Shown piece after piece: positions 16,489 to 25,961 of a stretch of 54,754 bases of DNA. A program made the position numbers and the translations under genes. Within the stretch, counting starts at the first letter, position 1. Every line of letters starts with the position of its first letter. The stretch comes from Actinomycetota bacterium (lineage in GTDB: Bacteria > Actinomycetota > Acidimicrobiia > Acidimicrobiales > MedAcidi-G1): the NCBI GenBank assembly GCA_002721755.1, contig PBLL01000040.1, forward strand, positions 1 through 54,754, written 5' to 3'. The notes under the pieces were generated by a model. That model was not told where the DNA came from and made no database searches. It saw only the letters and a program-made list of their open reading frames with translations.

Positions 16489-18900
16489 TTACTTTTTAAT
16501 TTTTTCATTAAACGGATCAACAACCGCTTCATTTAAAACGGTAGCACGACATCTTTCGTTCATGATTTCAATTTCAAAAACAGATCCAGGCTGTTCCAGT
16601 TCTGGTGATACATAGGCAAAAGCGACGCTTTTACCGGTGGTATGACTCCATGTTCCACTAGTTGTTAGACCAACCAAACTGTCACCATTGTAGATAGGTT
16701 CATTACCTCGACAATCAGTATCATTCGTTTCAACTTCACAGTAGACAAGTACCATGTCAAGTTCTTCAGATTGTTTTTTATTTACCATGTCGGAGCCTAA
16801 GAAATCACGAGACAGGTCAACGAACCTTTCTAAACGCGCTTCAATCGGAGTAATTTCAGTAGTTAATTCTGAACCCCAAGCTTTATAAGCTTTTTCTATT
16901 CTCATAGCATTCATCGCGTAAGATCCGTAATGGCGCAAATTGTGTGGAGCACCAGACTTAATTAAAGCATCGTAAAGATCAAGCATCTGGTCAATTGGGT
17001 GGTGCAACTCCCAGCCTAATTCGCCAACATAACTAACTCTGAGTGCTATACAAGGCACACTCGCGATGTTAATTTCTTGACCTGTCAACCAAGGAAAAGA
17101 ATTATTCGAAAGATCTGTTGTAGTCAGAGGTTGTAAGACATCCCGAGCTAGTGGTCCGCTAACCGCCAGAATAGCGATTTCATCAGTAACATCGCTAAAA
17201 AAAATCTCTTCGTCATCACCAACATGTTGTTTAAGCCAGTCCAAATCGTGGAGTTCTCCCATTATCGAACTGTTCAAATAAAAACGTTCTGAACTTAACC
17301 GGGTGATAGTCATTTCACACTCGATTCCACCTAGAGTCGTGAGCATATGAGTTAGACGCATCCCTCCATCTTTAGAAGGGAGCTTGTTAGCTGATAACCG
17401 ATCTAACAAACTAGAAGCATCTTTACCGGTTACCTCGATTTTTGTAAATGCAGTTAGGTCAGCAATCCCTACATTTTCACGAACACTCCGACATTCTTGT
17501 CCAACTATTTCGAAAGCATTTGAGCGCCTAAATGAATGATTTTCAGGTTCACCAAAATATTGAGGTCTTTCCCAACCAAAAATTTCCATCCACTGAGCAC
17601 TCAGATCATCAAACTTCTCATAGACAGGAGTTTTTTTAATCGGTCGACCGGCAAAACGTTGTTCACCAGGAGGACGGACCTGATACATTTCGTGAAATTC
17701 ATCAATTGCTTTGGCACTTGCATACTCTCCTTTCGGGTAAGTATGAGGACCAAATCTACGCGGGTCCATTTCTGCAACGTTTATTTCTGTCTGACCATGA
17801 ACCATCCATTGAGCCAAATATTTCCCCGCACCAGGTCCTTGAGTAACACCTATGGATGCACCTGAACAAACCCAATAATTTTTTAATCCTGGAGCTGGAC
17901 CCATTAGATATCCCGAGTCTGGAGTGTGAGTAATTGGACCAGAAACAGTTGTATGTATTCCAGCATCTGCGAAAACAGGAATTCTTTGTGCTGCAAGTTC
18001 AAGCCAAGGCAACAACACATCGTGATTTGGTGGCGTCAGGTAAAAATGAAGATCCCAATCAATTCCGTCAACTCCATAAACTTCAGCCCCTTCACGTTCG
18101 TAAGGTCCTACGACCAGGCCATCTATCTCCCTTCTGTAATAACAGGACGCTCTAGGATCTCGGATTACTGGAAGATCAAAATTCAATTCTGCTATTTCAG
18201 GAATAGCTTCGGTAACCAAATATTGATGTATCACAGAAACTATAGGAACTTCATAACCAACCATTTCACCCAGTTGGGGTGCATAGCAACCAGCGGCATT
18301 TACGACATGTTCGGCAATGACTGCACCTTTATTGGTCAAAATTTCCCATCGACCGTCAGGTAAAAGATTCATATCTGTTACTAGAGTATGGCGCGCAACT
18401 TCTGCACCAAGTTGACGAGCTCCTTTAGCCATTGCATTAGTTGAGCTGCTCGGATCGCTCCAACCGTCATTTGGAGTCCAAAAGCCAAGTTTTACATCAC
18501 TAACGTCCAATAAAGGATGATGATCTAGTATTTCTTTCGGAGAAATAAGGTAACTTTCAACTCCTACAAGGTCCAACATGCCGTTCACATAACGAAACCA
18601 ATCAACCTCATTATCAGATAAAGCTAAGCGAATTGCTCCTGTGGGATGCCATCCCGCACTAAGTCCAGTTTCATCTTCAAGTTCTGCATACAATTTTGGC
18701 GCCTCAGCATGGACTTTTGCCATATTAAGGCTGCCAATAAAATGTGGCACTAAGCCTGCTGCATGCCATGTAGAACCAGAGGTAAGCTCTCCTTTTTCTA
18801 CAAGCAGCACGTCAGTCCAACCTTCGTGCGCCAGGTGGTACATCAGTCCGACTCCCATCGCACCACCACCAACAATTACGACTTGGTACTCTTCTTTCAT
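16489..18900 (-). CDS. Dimethylglycine/sarcosine dehydrogenase-like flavoprotein with GcvT domain (copy 2)
   Basis: The 803-residue protein has a DAO-type FAD domain (about 1-375; dinucleotide motif GGGAMG at 11-16), an FAO_M linker domain (about 378-435), GCV_T (about 440-690) and a GCV_T C-terminal barrel (about 700-795). H46 in STWHAAGL corresponds to the histidine carrying covalent FAD in dimethylglycine and sarcosine dehydrogenases. Such enzymes oxidatively remove N-methyl groups and pass the one-carbon unit to tetrahydrofolate. The exact amine cannot be read. It is 29 bases downstream of a paralogue and directly upstream of the MttB-family gene, so all three are probably one operon. Confidence 0.85.
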   Translation of the reverse strand: MKEEYQVVIVGGGAMGVGLMYHLAHEGWTDVLLVEKGELTSGSTWHAAGLVPHFIGSLNMAKVHAEAPKLYAELEDETGLSAGWHPTGAIRLALSDNEVDWFRYVNGMLDLVGVESYLISPKEILDHHPLLDVSDVKLGFWTPNDGWSDPSSSTNAMAKGARQLGAEVARHTLVTDMNLLPDGRWEILTNKGAVIAEHVVNAAGCYAPQLGEMVGYEVPIVSVIHQYLVTEAIPEIAELNFDLPVIRDPRASCYYRREIDGLVVGPYEREGAEVYGVDGIDWDLHFYLTPPNHDVLLPWLELAAQRIPVFADAGIHTTVSGPITHTPDSGYLMGPAPGLKNYWVCSGASIGVTQGPGAGKYLAQWMVHGQTEINVAEMDPRRFGPHTYPKGEYASAKAIDEFHEMYQVRPPGEQRFAGRPIKKTPVYEKFDDLSAQWMEIFGWERPQYFGEPENHSFRRSNAFEIVGQECRSVRENVGIADLTAFTKIEVTGKDASSLLDRLSANKLPSKDGGMRLTHMLTTLGGIECEMTITRLSSERFYLNSSIMGELHDLDWLKQHVGDDEEIFFSDVTDEIAILAVSGPLARDVLQPLTTTDLSNNSFPWLTGQEINIASVPCIALRVSYVGELGWELHHPIDQMLDLYDALIKSGAPHNLRHYGSYAMNAMRIEKAYKAWGSELTTEITPIEARLERFVDLSRDFLGSDMVNKKQSEELDMVLVYCEVETNDTDCRGNEPIYNGDSLVGLTTSGTWSHTTGKSVAFAYVSPELEQPGSVFEIEIMNERCRATVLNEAVVDPFNEKIKK

Positions 18901-18929
18901 TATTCTGTCCCTAGGTTTTAGAGGTTTTC

Positions 18930-21377
18930 TTATATGCGAATTTTTTCCTTATTTGGATCATAGAAACTTTTTATCGATGGTGTTACGTCCAAACGATGCG
19001 TTGCTATTTCAATTTCCCAATTCCCCGATTCAATCCAGGATTTGGATACACCGTCTTTATTGTTCACATATCCCATAGTTAGGCATTTATCTTCCGTATA
19101 ACTCCACATTCCCCCGGTTGTTGTACCTACCAGTTCTCCATCTCTAAAAATAGGGTCATCGTGATAACTTAAAATTTCTTGGTCTTCTATCCTGAACTGG
19201 ATTAATCTTTTTACACGTTCCTCATCCCGTTGGGCTATCAGAGCATCTCTCCCAATAAATCCGCAAGGTTTATCCCAGGCCACCGCAAATCCGAGACCGG
19301 CCTCAAGCGGGGTATCTGCAGCAGTAATATCATGACCCCAATGTCTGTAACCTGATTCCAGCCTTAAAGAGTTCATAGCATGGTAGCCAGCAAGACAAAT
19401 CCCGTAATTAGTGCCAGATCTCATAATTTCGTCAAAAACATTTAGTGAGCTAGTAATCGGTACGTATATTTCCCATCCGAGTTCTCCCACATAACTCATA
19501 CGCAAAGCCAGACATTCAATTCCTGCTAGTTCGATTTTTTTAAAATTTCCGAAAGGAAAGTTTTTATTCGACAAATCAGCAGAGACAACAGGCTGCAACG
19601 TATCCCGAGCTTGGGGACCCATAACACCTATGACAGAAAAATCGTCAGTGACATCTTCAATTGTTAACGATCTTTCTTTTGCAGCCCTTGTCAACCATGA
19701 CCAATCTCTAGTTTGAGAAGCAGCCGAGGTCACAACTAAAAATTCATTTTCCTCAATCCTGTTAACTGTTAAATCAGCTTCAATGCCACCCCGCTTATTG
19801 AGCCATTGAGTGTAAACACCCCGACCTGGTTCGACATCTATTTGATTTGCGCTGAGCACATTTAGAACCTCTAAAGCGTCAGTACCTTTTACAGAAAATT
19901 TAGCAAAAGAACTCTGGTCAAAAACACCAACTGTTTCCCTGACGGCCTTGCATTCTGCAAGCATATTTGAGTGCCAGTTCTGTTTACCATAAGAGTATTT
20001 ATACTCTCGTTCTTGTCCTTGATTCGCATACCAGTTAGGACGTTCCCAGCCGGCGGTTTCACCAAAGACAGCGCCTGCTTGATCAAGGCGGTCATGAAGA
20101 GCACTAATTCTGATTCCTCTTGCTGATTCGTATTGTCTAAAAGGCCAATGCATTGCATATAAAAGACCGAGAGATTCGGAAATTCGATCTTCAAGATAAG
20201 AAAGATCGCTTTGGAAGTTAAATGAACGTGAAATATCCACACTTGTTAGATCCATAGGTGCTTGACCGTCGATTATCCAGTCTGCAAGAACCCACCCAAC
20301 GCCTCCAGCGCTTTGAATTCCGACAGAGTTGAAACCAGATGCAACAAAACATCTTTCCACTTCGGGAGATTGTCCTAAATAAAAAGTTCCATCAGGAGTG
20401 AAGGCTTCAGGGCCATTAAAAAAAAGTTGAATACCGGCATCAGCTAAAGCAGGAACGCGACTACAAGCAGCTTCAAATATTGGACCTATATGGTCCCAAT
20501 CTTCAGGGAGAGTTCCAAAAGAAAAATCTTTTGGTATCCCATCTAGTTTCCAAATTTTTGCACGGGGTTCAAAAAATCCCGCCATTATTTTTCCTGTCTC
20601 TTCCTTAAAGTATGTGTAATTCCCTGGATCTCGGAGAGTAGGCATTCCTTTCAATACCCCATCTAAAGGTTCGGTAACTATATAGAAATGCTCACATGCC
20701 TGTAAAGGAACATTCACTCCGATTGTCTCAGCTAGTTGTCTGGTCCACATTCCGCCTGCTAGTACAACATTTTCAGCTTCAATTTTCAGACCATCTTCGG
20801 TTTCAACACCTGTGCAAAAACCATTTTTCTTTATTAAGGATTTAACACATACTCCTTCAAAAACTTGGGCACCCCCGTTACGTGCTCCTTTGATGAGAGC
20901 CATTGTCGTGTCTACCGGAGAAGTTACGCCATCATCTGGGATATAGAGGGCTCCAACCAGATCATCAGTTTTTACCAATGGCCAGAATTCACTTAATTCA
21001 TCCATTTCTATTTCACGAATTTCTACGCCTACTGTTGAAGCCATAGATATACCTCTTTTAAGCTCTTCCCACCTTTCCCGATCAGCAGCAACTGATATTG
21101 ATCCCGGTGTTCTATAACCCGTAGCCTGGTCTGTTTCGGTTTCCAGTTCTTCAAATAAGCGCGCGGAATATGTCGCCAATTTTGTAAGAGAGTAAGTCGA
21201 TTTAAGTTGAGAAACCAGACCAGCTGCATGCCAAGTAGTTCCTCCAGTGAGTTGTCCCTGTTCAAGGACTAACACATCTGAGATTCCACGCTTTGTAAGG
21301 TGATATGCGACACTCGCACCAATAATTCCGCCACCAACTATCACAACCTGGGCTCTGTCAGGAATTCCCTTCGACAT
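18930..21377 (-). CDS. Dimethylglycine/sarcosine dehydrogenase-like flavoprotein with GcvT domain (copy 1)
   Basis: The 815-residue paralogue of the next gene has the same four-domain layout: GGGIIG near 15-20, candidate covalent-FAD histidine H50 in [13 protein letters not shown] around 390-450, then GCV_T and its C-terminal barrel. The two copies differ throughout, so they are an old duplication and may take successive substrates, such as dimethylglycine then sarcosine. It is first in a leftward operon that ends with the MttB-family gene. It is divergent from the Rieske oxygenase across a 125-base gap holding a perfect palindrome. Confidence 0.85.
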   Translation of the reverse strand: MSKGIPDRAQVVIVGGGIIGASVAYHLTKRGISDVLVLEQGQLTGGTTWHAAGLVSQLKSTYSLTKLATYSARLFEELETETDQATGYRTPGSISVAADRERWEELKRGISMASTVGVEIREIEMDELSEFWPLVKTDDLVGALYIPDDGVTSPVDTTMALIKGARNGGAQVFEGVCVKSLIKKNGFCTGVETEDGLKIEAENVVLAGGMWTRQLAETIGVNVPLQACEHFYIVTEPLDGVLKGMPTLRDPGNYTYFKEETGKIMAGFFEPRAKIWKLDGIPKDFSFGTLPEDWDHIGPIFEAACSRVPALADAGIQLFFNGPEAFTPDGTFYLGQSPEVERCFVASGFNSVGIQSAGGVGWVLADWIIDGQAPMDLTSVDISRSFNFQSDLSYLEDRISESLGLLYAMHWPFRQYESARGIRISALHDRLDQAGAVFGETAGWERPNWYANQGQEREYKYSYGKQNWHSNMLAECKAVRETVGVFDQSSFAKFSVKGTDALEVLNVLSANQIDVEPGRGVYTQWLNKRGGIEADLTVNRIEENEFLVVTSAASQTRDWSWLTRAAKERSLTIEDVTDDFSVIGVMGPQARDTLQPVVSADLSNKNFPFGNFKKIELAGIECLALRMSYVGELGWEIYVPITSSLNVFDEIMRSGTNYGICLAGYHAMNSLRLESGYRHWGHDITAADTPLEAGLGFAVAWDKPCGFIGRDALIAQRDEERVKRLIQFRIEDQEILSYHDDPIFRDGELVGTTTGGMWSYTEDKCLTMGYVNNKDGVSKSWIESGNWEIEIATHRLDVTPSIKSFYDPNKEKIRI

Positions 21378-21450
21378 AGATGAAAACGATAGACTTGATG
21401 AACTTCCAAAACAATTCTGAAAGTTTATTTTTGTGAATCTATTGATCTGA

Positions 21451-21462
21451 TTTAACGTTAAA
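21451..21462. promoter_or_regulatory. Perfect 12-bp palindrome TTTAACGTTAAA in the divergent promoter region
   Basis: The palindrome lies between the leftward flavoprotein operon (start 21377) and the rightward Rieske oxygenase (start 21503), about 40 bases before the Rieske ATG. It is the only perfect palindrome of this length I noticed in the gap. A shared operator for both operons is plausible but inferred. Confidence 0.4.
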
Positions 21463-21502
21463 GAAATACTTTCATTAGATTCCTACTTGTTGAAGGTTAA
21501 AA

Positions 21503-22882
21503 ATGGTTAAAAGTAAAAAAATCTCTGATAGCGGTGAAGCTAGAGCTCCTGGACCGAGCCTTAGAGAACATTTACTTGCAGACGGTTCCGGTGTCTCTCC
21601 ACCTCTTTTAGAAGAGTCTTATGTTTTCCTAGGAAGTGAAGATATCTCATATGATTGGTACACATCGAAAGAAAGACTCAGCGATGAGTTTTTAAATTTA
21701 TGGCCAAAAGTATGGCAGTGGGCTTGTCGAGAAGAGCACATACCAGAACCAGGTGATTATTACGTCTATGACATTGGCGAGCTGTCAGCAATAATTGTTC
21801 GTACAGAAGATAGGTCGATAAAAGCTTATTACAACGCTTGTATGCACCGCGGAACACAATTAAAACCTCCTGCGAGTTGTGGTGCAACCAAAGGTTTGAA
21901 ATGCCCTTTTCATGGTTGGACCTGGTCATTGGAAGGTGAGTTGGTTGACTTACCGCAGGAATGGGACTTTCCCCATGTGGATTCAGAAAGCCACCGGCTT
22001 CCCGAGGTAAAAGTAGGACTATGGGGTGGTTTCGTATTTTTAAATTTTGATCAAGATGCCGAACCGTTAGAACAATATTTGGGAGTTCTACCAGAACATT
22101 TTTCCCGCTGGAAATTAGAAGACCGATATATAGAAACGCATGTCTGTAAGCGTTTGCCAGCAAACTGGAAGGCTTCAGCAGAGGCTTTTATTGAGGCCTA
22201 TCACATAAGAGAAACTCATGCAGGGGGTAAACCTGGAACAGAAGCGCCCACGCAGTATGACATTTTTGGCGAAAATGTAACCAGATTTGTTCACACGATT
22301 GGATCTAGAAATGGGTCAACTGAAATCGGTGTCGATGAACAAGAACGTTTGGAGCGCTTACTTAAAGGAAAATTAGACGGAAAACCTGTTCCGAAACTTC
22401 CTGAAGGAGTCAAAGCAAGAGACTTTTACGCTCAACTTTTGCAAAAAGAGTACGGAGAAAAATACGGAAAAGATTTTTCGGATTTAACAACTTCAGAGAC
22501 TATTGACTCAATTGAGTATTTTCTTTTCCCAAACGCTTTTTTCTTTCCTGGTTTGACATTGCCAATGGTTTATCGATTTCGACCTGATCCAACCGATCCT
22601 GATTATTCTAATTTTGACCTTATTTTCCTTCGCCCTAAACCAGAAGACGGAATTTTTCCAAATCCGCCTGAACCTATAAATCTTGAAGTTGAAGAAAGCT
22701 ACACCTTGGTTGAGTCAGTTGGACCTTTAGGGGTTGTGTATGATCAGGACACTTCCAATTTGGCCGCGCAAACACGAGGTTTCAAATCGAGCCTTAAACG
22801 TGGACAGACGCTCGGAAACTATCAAGAAGTTCGAATTCGACATTTACAAATGAAAGTCAACGAATATCTCAGTAATTCGTAA
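21503..22882 (+). CDS. Rieske non-heme iron oxygenase, alpha subunit (quaternary-amine demethylase-like)
   Basis: The 459-residue protein has the Rieske [2Fe-2S] site C113-x-H115...C134-x2-H137 (CMHRG and CPFHGWTW), and a mononuclear iron site at E-A-Y-H234-x4-H239 in the SRPBCC domain. Family members include glycine betaine demethylase GbcA, carnitine monooxygenase CntA and aromatic dioxygenases. The flanking demethylase-like flavoproteins favour an N-methylated amine as substrate, but this is inference. The matching ferredoxin reductase is not in the window. AAGGT precedes ATG 21503. It is 62 bases upstream of the E1alpha gene and may share its transcript. Confidence 0.85.
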   Translation: MVKSKKISDSGEARAPGPSLREHLLADGSGVSPPLLEESYVFLGSEDISYDWYTSKERLSDEFLNLWPKVWQWACREEHIPEPGDYYVYDIGELSAIIVRTEDRSIKAYYNACMHRGTQLKPPASCGATKGLKCPFHGWTWSLEGELVDLPQEWDFPHVDSESHRLPEVKVGLWGGFVFLNFDQDAEPLEQYLGVLPEHFSRWKLEDRYIETHVCKRLPANWKASAEAFIEAYHIRETHAGGKPGTEAPTQYDIFGENVTRFVHTIGSRNGSTEIGVDEQERLERLLKGKLDGKPVPKLPEGVKARDFYAQLLQKEYGEKYGKDFSDLTTSETIDSIEYFLFPNAFFFPGLTLPMVYRFRPDPTDPDYSNFDLIFLRPKPEDGIFPNPPEPINLEVEESYTLVESVGPLGVVYDQDTSNLAAQTRGFKSSLKRGQTLGNYQEVRIRHLQMKVNEYLSNS

Positions 22883-22944
22883 AAACCTAATAGAGTTAAA
22901 TCTTAAATGTCTTATTGTTACATCAATGTTTTAGAGAGATACCA

Positions 22945-23925
22945 ATGGAAATAACTGACGAAGTCCTTATCGATTTATATAAACGAATGGTAAGAGTTCG
23001 GCTCTTTGAAGAAGAAGCTGGACGTTTAGCAGAGTCTGCTCGACTACCAGGATTTTTACATTTATATGTTGGAGAAGAGGCTGTTGCCGCAGGTGTATGT
23101 GCAGCGTTGAAAAACGAAGACCAGATTACAAGCACTCATAGAGGGCATGGCCACTTGCTCGCTAAAGGCGGAGACTTCAATCGAATGATGGCTGAACTCA
23201 TGGGCAAAGCTACCGGTTACTGCAACGGAAAAGGTGGCTCTATGCACATATGTGATTTAGATCTTGCAATGTTAGGAGCCAACGGGATTGTAGGAGCCGG
23301 AGTTCCCATTTCAGTAGGCGCAGCATATGCAAATAAGCTGACCAGTAACGATCTTATTTCAGTATCTTTTTTCGGAGATGGGGCTACAAATATCGGTGCT
23401 TTCCACGAAGCAGCCAACATGGCAGCAGCTTTATCTCTACCGATGCTTTTCGTCTGTGAAAACAATGAGTATGCAGAGTACAGCCCAAGGGACAAGACGA
23501 TGGCAATTGCTGATGTAATTGAAAGAGCTGCAGCTTATGGTTTTCCCGGAGCGATTGTTGACGGAATGGATTGTGTGGCTGTTTTTGAAGCAGCTACGTT
23601 GGCAATTGAAAAGATAAGAAACGGTGAGGGCCCCATGATGCTTGAGTGTAAGACCTATCGTTTTTATGACCACGTCGGAGTTAAGGGGACAGCTTCAAAC
23701 TATCGAACAGACGAAGAAGTAGAAGAAATGAGAAAACGTGATCCTCTAGTTATCCATGAAGCTCGGTTGATTGAATCAGGAGTTATGACTGATGAAGAAA
23801 TTAAAAACTTTAAGGACACGATCCAAGAAGAGGTAGATAAGTCTGTTGAATTTGCCGAGCAGAGCCCATTCCCCGAAAATGACGACATTCTGCTTGACGT
23901 CTATACGAATGGGGGTCGCACATGA
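22945..23925 (+). CDS. acoA: Thiamine-diphosphate-dependent 2-oxoacid/acetoin dehydrogenase E1, alpha subunit
   Basis: The 326-residue protein contains the ThDP-binding motif GDG (144-146) through NN (173-174), the THRGHGH segment (64-70) and GKGGSMH (95-101). These are typical of E1alpha of pyruvate and acetoin dehydrogenases. A TTG ten codons upstream is in frame, but ATG 22945, preceded by GAGAGA, matches the family N-terminus. Presence of acoX downstream favours acetoin dehydrogenase over pyruvate dehydrogenase, though substrate specificity is not proven. It overlaps E1beta by four bases (ATGA). Confidence 0.85.
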   Translation: MEITDEVLIDLYKRMVRVRLFEEEAGRLAESARLPGFLHLYVGEEAVAAGVCAALKNEDQITSTHRGHGHLLAKGGDFNRMMAELMGKATGYCNGKGGSMHICDLDLAMLGANGIVGAGVPISVGAAYANKLTSNDLISVSFFGDGATNIGAFHEAANMAAALSLPMLFVCENNEYAEYSPRDKTMAIADVIERAAAYGFPGAIVDGMDCVAVFEAATLAIEKIRNGEGPMMLECKTYRFYDHVGVKGTASNYRTDEEVEEMRKRDPLVIHEARLIESGVMTDEEIKNFKDTIQEEVDKSVEFAEQSPFPENDDILLDVYTNGGRT

Positions 23926-24956
23926 GTCCCGACAACATATTTGAAGGAGCAACAGGCTCCGAGAGTTCTGAAAGCAATGCGGAAGAACGCAAACTTGGTT
24001 ACGGAGCTGCAGTGGTCGAAACTATGGCTCAGATAATGAGAGAAGATGAATCAGTTTTTTTAGCAGGCGAAGATGTTGGTGCCCATGGAGGAGTTTTTGG
24101 GTATTTTCGTGGTCTTCAACCAGAGTTTGGCGATGACAGGGTCGTAGACACCCCAATAGCAGAACAAGCAATCATAGGTCTGGGAATTGGGGCTGCTGTC
24201 CAAGGTCTCAGACCTGTAGTTGATTTAATGTTTATGGATTTTATTTGTGTAGCCATGGATCAGATAGCAAATCAGGCAGCCAAACTCAAATACATGTTTG
24301 GTGGTGGAGCGAAGTTACCTCTGACAATAACGACAGCTGGAGGAGCAGGACTTTCAGCAGCAGCCCAACATAGCCAAAGCCTAGAAGCGATGCTGTGCCA
24401 CATTCCAGGTCTCAAAGTTGTAATGCCGTCAGACGCTTACGAAGTTAAAGGACTTTTGACATCCTGCATCCGGGAAGATAATCCTACTATTTTCATTATT
24501 AATAAGAGAAAACTGGCTGACACCTGCCATGTTCCCGAAGAACTGTTCGAGATCCCTCTAGGAGAAGGACATATTTTTCGTGAAGGAAGTGATGTAACCC
24601 TTGTAGCAATTGGAAGAATGGTAGATGAGGCTAGAGGGGCCGCTGACATCTTGTCTAAAGAGGGAATAGATTGCGAGTTGATTAATCCTAGAACAGTTCA
24701 ACCTCTTGACATTGATCTAATCGTCGAATCGGTTAGCAAAACAGGCAATTTAGTTATTGTTCACGAAGCTGTCAGATTCGGCGGAATCGGTGCAGAGATA
24801 GCAGCTCAGATCCAAGAACAAGCTTTCGATTATCTCGATGCACCCATAGGAAGAGTTGCTGCACCATTTAGCCCTATTCCATTTAGCCCGGCTTTGGAAA
24901 AGCTGTATGTTCCCGATGCTGAACGTATAGCTGCTGGTGTAAGAAACTTGTCCTGA
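23922..24956 (+). CDS. acoB: 2-oxoacid/acetoin dehydrogenase E1, beta subunit
   Basis: The 344-residue transketolase-pyrimidine-domain protein completes the E1 heterotetramer. Landmarks are AGEDVGAHGGVFG (about 47-59), DTPIAEQAIIGLGIGAA (about 75-91), MDFICVAMDQIANQAAK and the C-terminal NPRTVQPLD...HEAVRFGGIGAEI. It starts at an ATG overlapping the E1alpha stop. The first 25 residues are an acidic extension before the conserved core. It is followed by acoX and E2, so the complex is encoded apart from a dedicated E3. Confidence 0.87.
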   Translation: MSPDNIFEGATGSESSESNAEERKLGYGAAVVETMAQIMREDESVFLAGEDVGAHGGVFGYFRGLQPEFGDDRVVDTPIAEQAIIGLGIGAAVQGLRPVVDLMFMDFICVAMDQIANQAAKLKYMFGGGAKLPLTITTAGGAGLSAAAQHSQSLEAMLCHIPGLKVVMPSDAYEVKGLLTSCIREDNPTIFIINKRKLADTCHVPEELFEIPLGEGHIFREGSDVTLVAIGRMVDEARGAADILSKEGIDCELINPRTVQPLDIDLIVESVSKTGNLVIVHEAVRFGGIGAEIAAQIQEQAFDYLDAPIGRVAAPFSPIPFSPALEKLYVPDAERIAAGVRNLS

Positions 24957-24969
24957 GGTTTTATAACAG

Positions 24970-25956
24970 GTGTCAACAGTTGGATTAATTGCAAATCCTT
25001 TAGCAGGGAAAGATGTACGAAGGTTTGTATCAGCAGCATCGATAAATAGTGATAGAAATAAGATTGAAATATTGAAACGCTGTGTTTTGGGGGCGGTAGA
25101 CGCCGGTGCCGAAAATATTCTTTTAGCACATGACTTTAGAAATTTGTCATTAAGAGCTGTAGAAAGTTTAAACCTTGGTAACAAAATCATTGAGATGCCA
25201 ATTGAAACCGAGGGGAATCGTCAAGACACCACTAGAGCTGCAGAAATTTTTAAAAAAGAAAAAGTTAAAGCAATAATCTCTCTTGGGGGTGATGGAACAC
25301 AAAGAGATCTAATTTCAGGTTGGATGGATGCTCCTTTGCTGCCAATTTCCACGGGAACTAACAACGTTTTTCCTTTTATGGTTGACCCTACAGTTGCTGG
25401 TACTGCTGCGGGACTTATAGCTGCGGACAAGTTAGAAATAGAAAAAGTAGCTCGCCAAGCAAAAGTTATACATGTCGAACTACCAAACGGAACAAAAGAC
25501 TTAGCTTTGGTTGATGTTGTTTTGGTTAGCGAAAGGTTGACCGGAAGCAGAGCAGTAATAAAACCTGATTCGATCAAACAAGTCATAGCCGCTATAGCCA
25601 ATCCAGCTTCTATAGGACTAGCTTCAATCGCTGGACGTAGTAACCCGGTTTATTTTGATGATGACATAGCAATTTCAGTAAGTTGTGATCCTGATTCTCC
25701 ACAACGAGTTACATCGCCAATAATGCCAGGATCAGTATCCGATGTTGGCATTACAGAAATTAAACAAATTGAACTTGGTGCCACAATCAACCTTGAGGGT
25801 CCAGGAGTTCTAGCTTTCGATGGGGAAAGAGATTTTGTAATTGGAGAAGAAGAAATAGTGAAAATTAACGTTCTGCGTAATGGTCCACGAGTTATAGACC
25901 CCAATTATGCAATTCAAACGGCTGCTGCCAATAAAGTGTTTCTTAGAGAGGAATAA
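24970..25956 (+). CDS. acoX: AcoX-like ATP-NAD-kinase-fold protein
   Basis: The 328-residue protein starts at GTG and has the diacylglycerol/NAD-kinase fold: GLIANPLAGKD at the N-terminus, the GGDGT motif (ISLGGDGTQRD, near 110) and PISTGTNNVF. AcoX proteins of this type are encoded inside acetoin dehydrogenase operons, and their biochemical role is not established. NAD phosphorylation has been suggested from the fold alone. The gene lies 13 bases after E1beta and six bases before E2, so it is an integral part of the operon. Confidence 0.8.
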   Translation: MSTVGLIANPLAGKDVRRFVSAASINSDRNKIEILKRCVLGAVDAGAENILLAHDFRNLSLRAVESLNLGNKIIEMPIETEGNRQDTTRAAEIFKKEKVKAIISLGGDGTQRDLISGWMDAPLLPISTGTNNVFPFMVDPTVAGTAAGLIAADKLEIEKVARQAKVIHVELPNGTKDLALVDVVLVSERLTGSRAVIKPDSIKQVIAAIANPASIGLASIAGRSNPVYFDDDIAISVSCDPDSPQRVTSPIMPGSVSDVGITEIKQIELGATINLEGPGVLAFDGERDFVIGEEEIVKINVLRNGPRVIDPNYAIQTAAANKVFLREE

Positions 25957-25961
25957 CTAAT

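Noticed and set aside
21678-22163. A 161-codon open frame on the minus strand over the Rieske oxygenase
   Set aside because: It is antisense to the conserved Rieske iron-sulfur site and has no matching features of its own.
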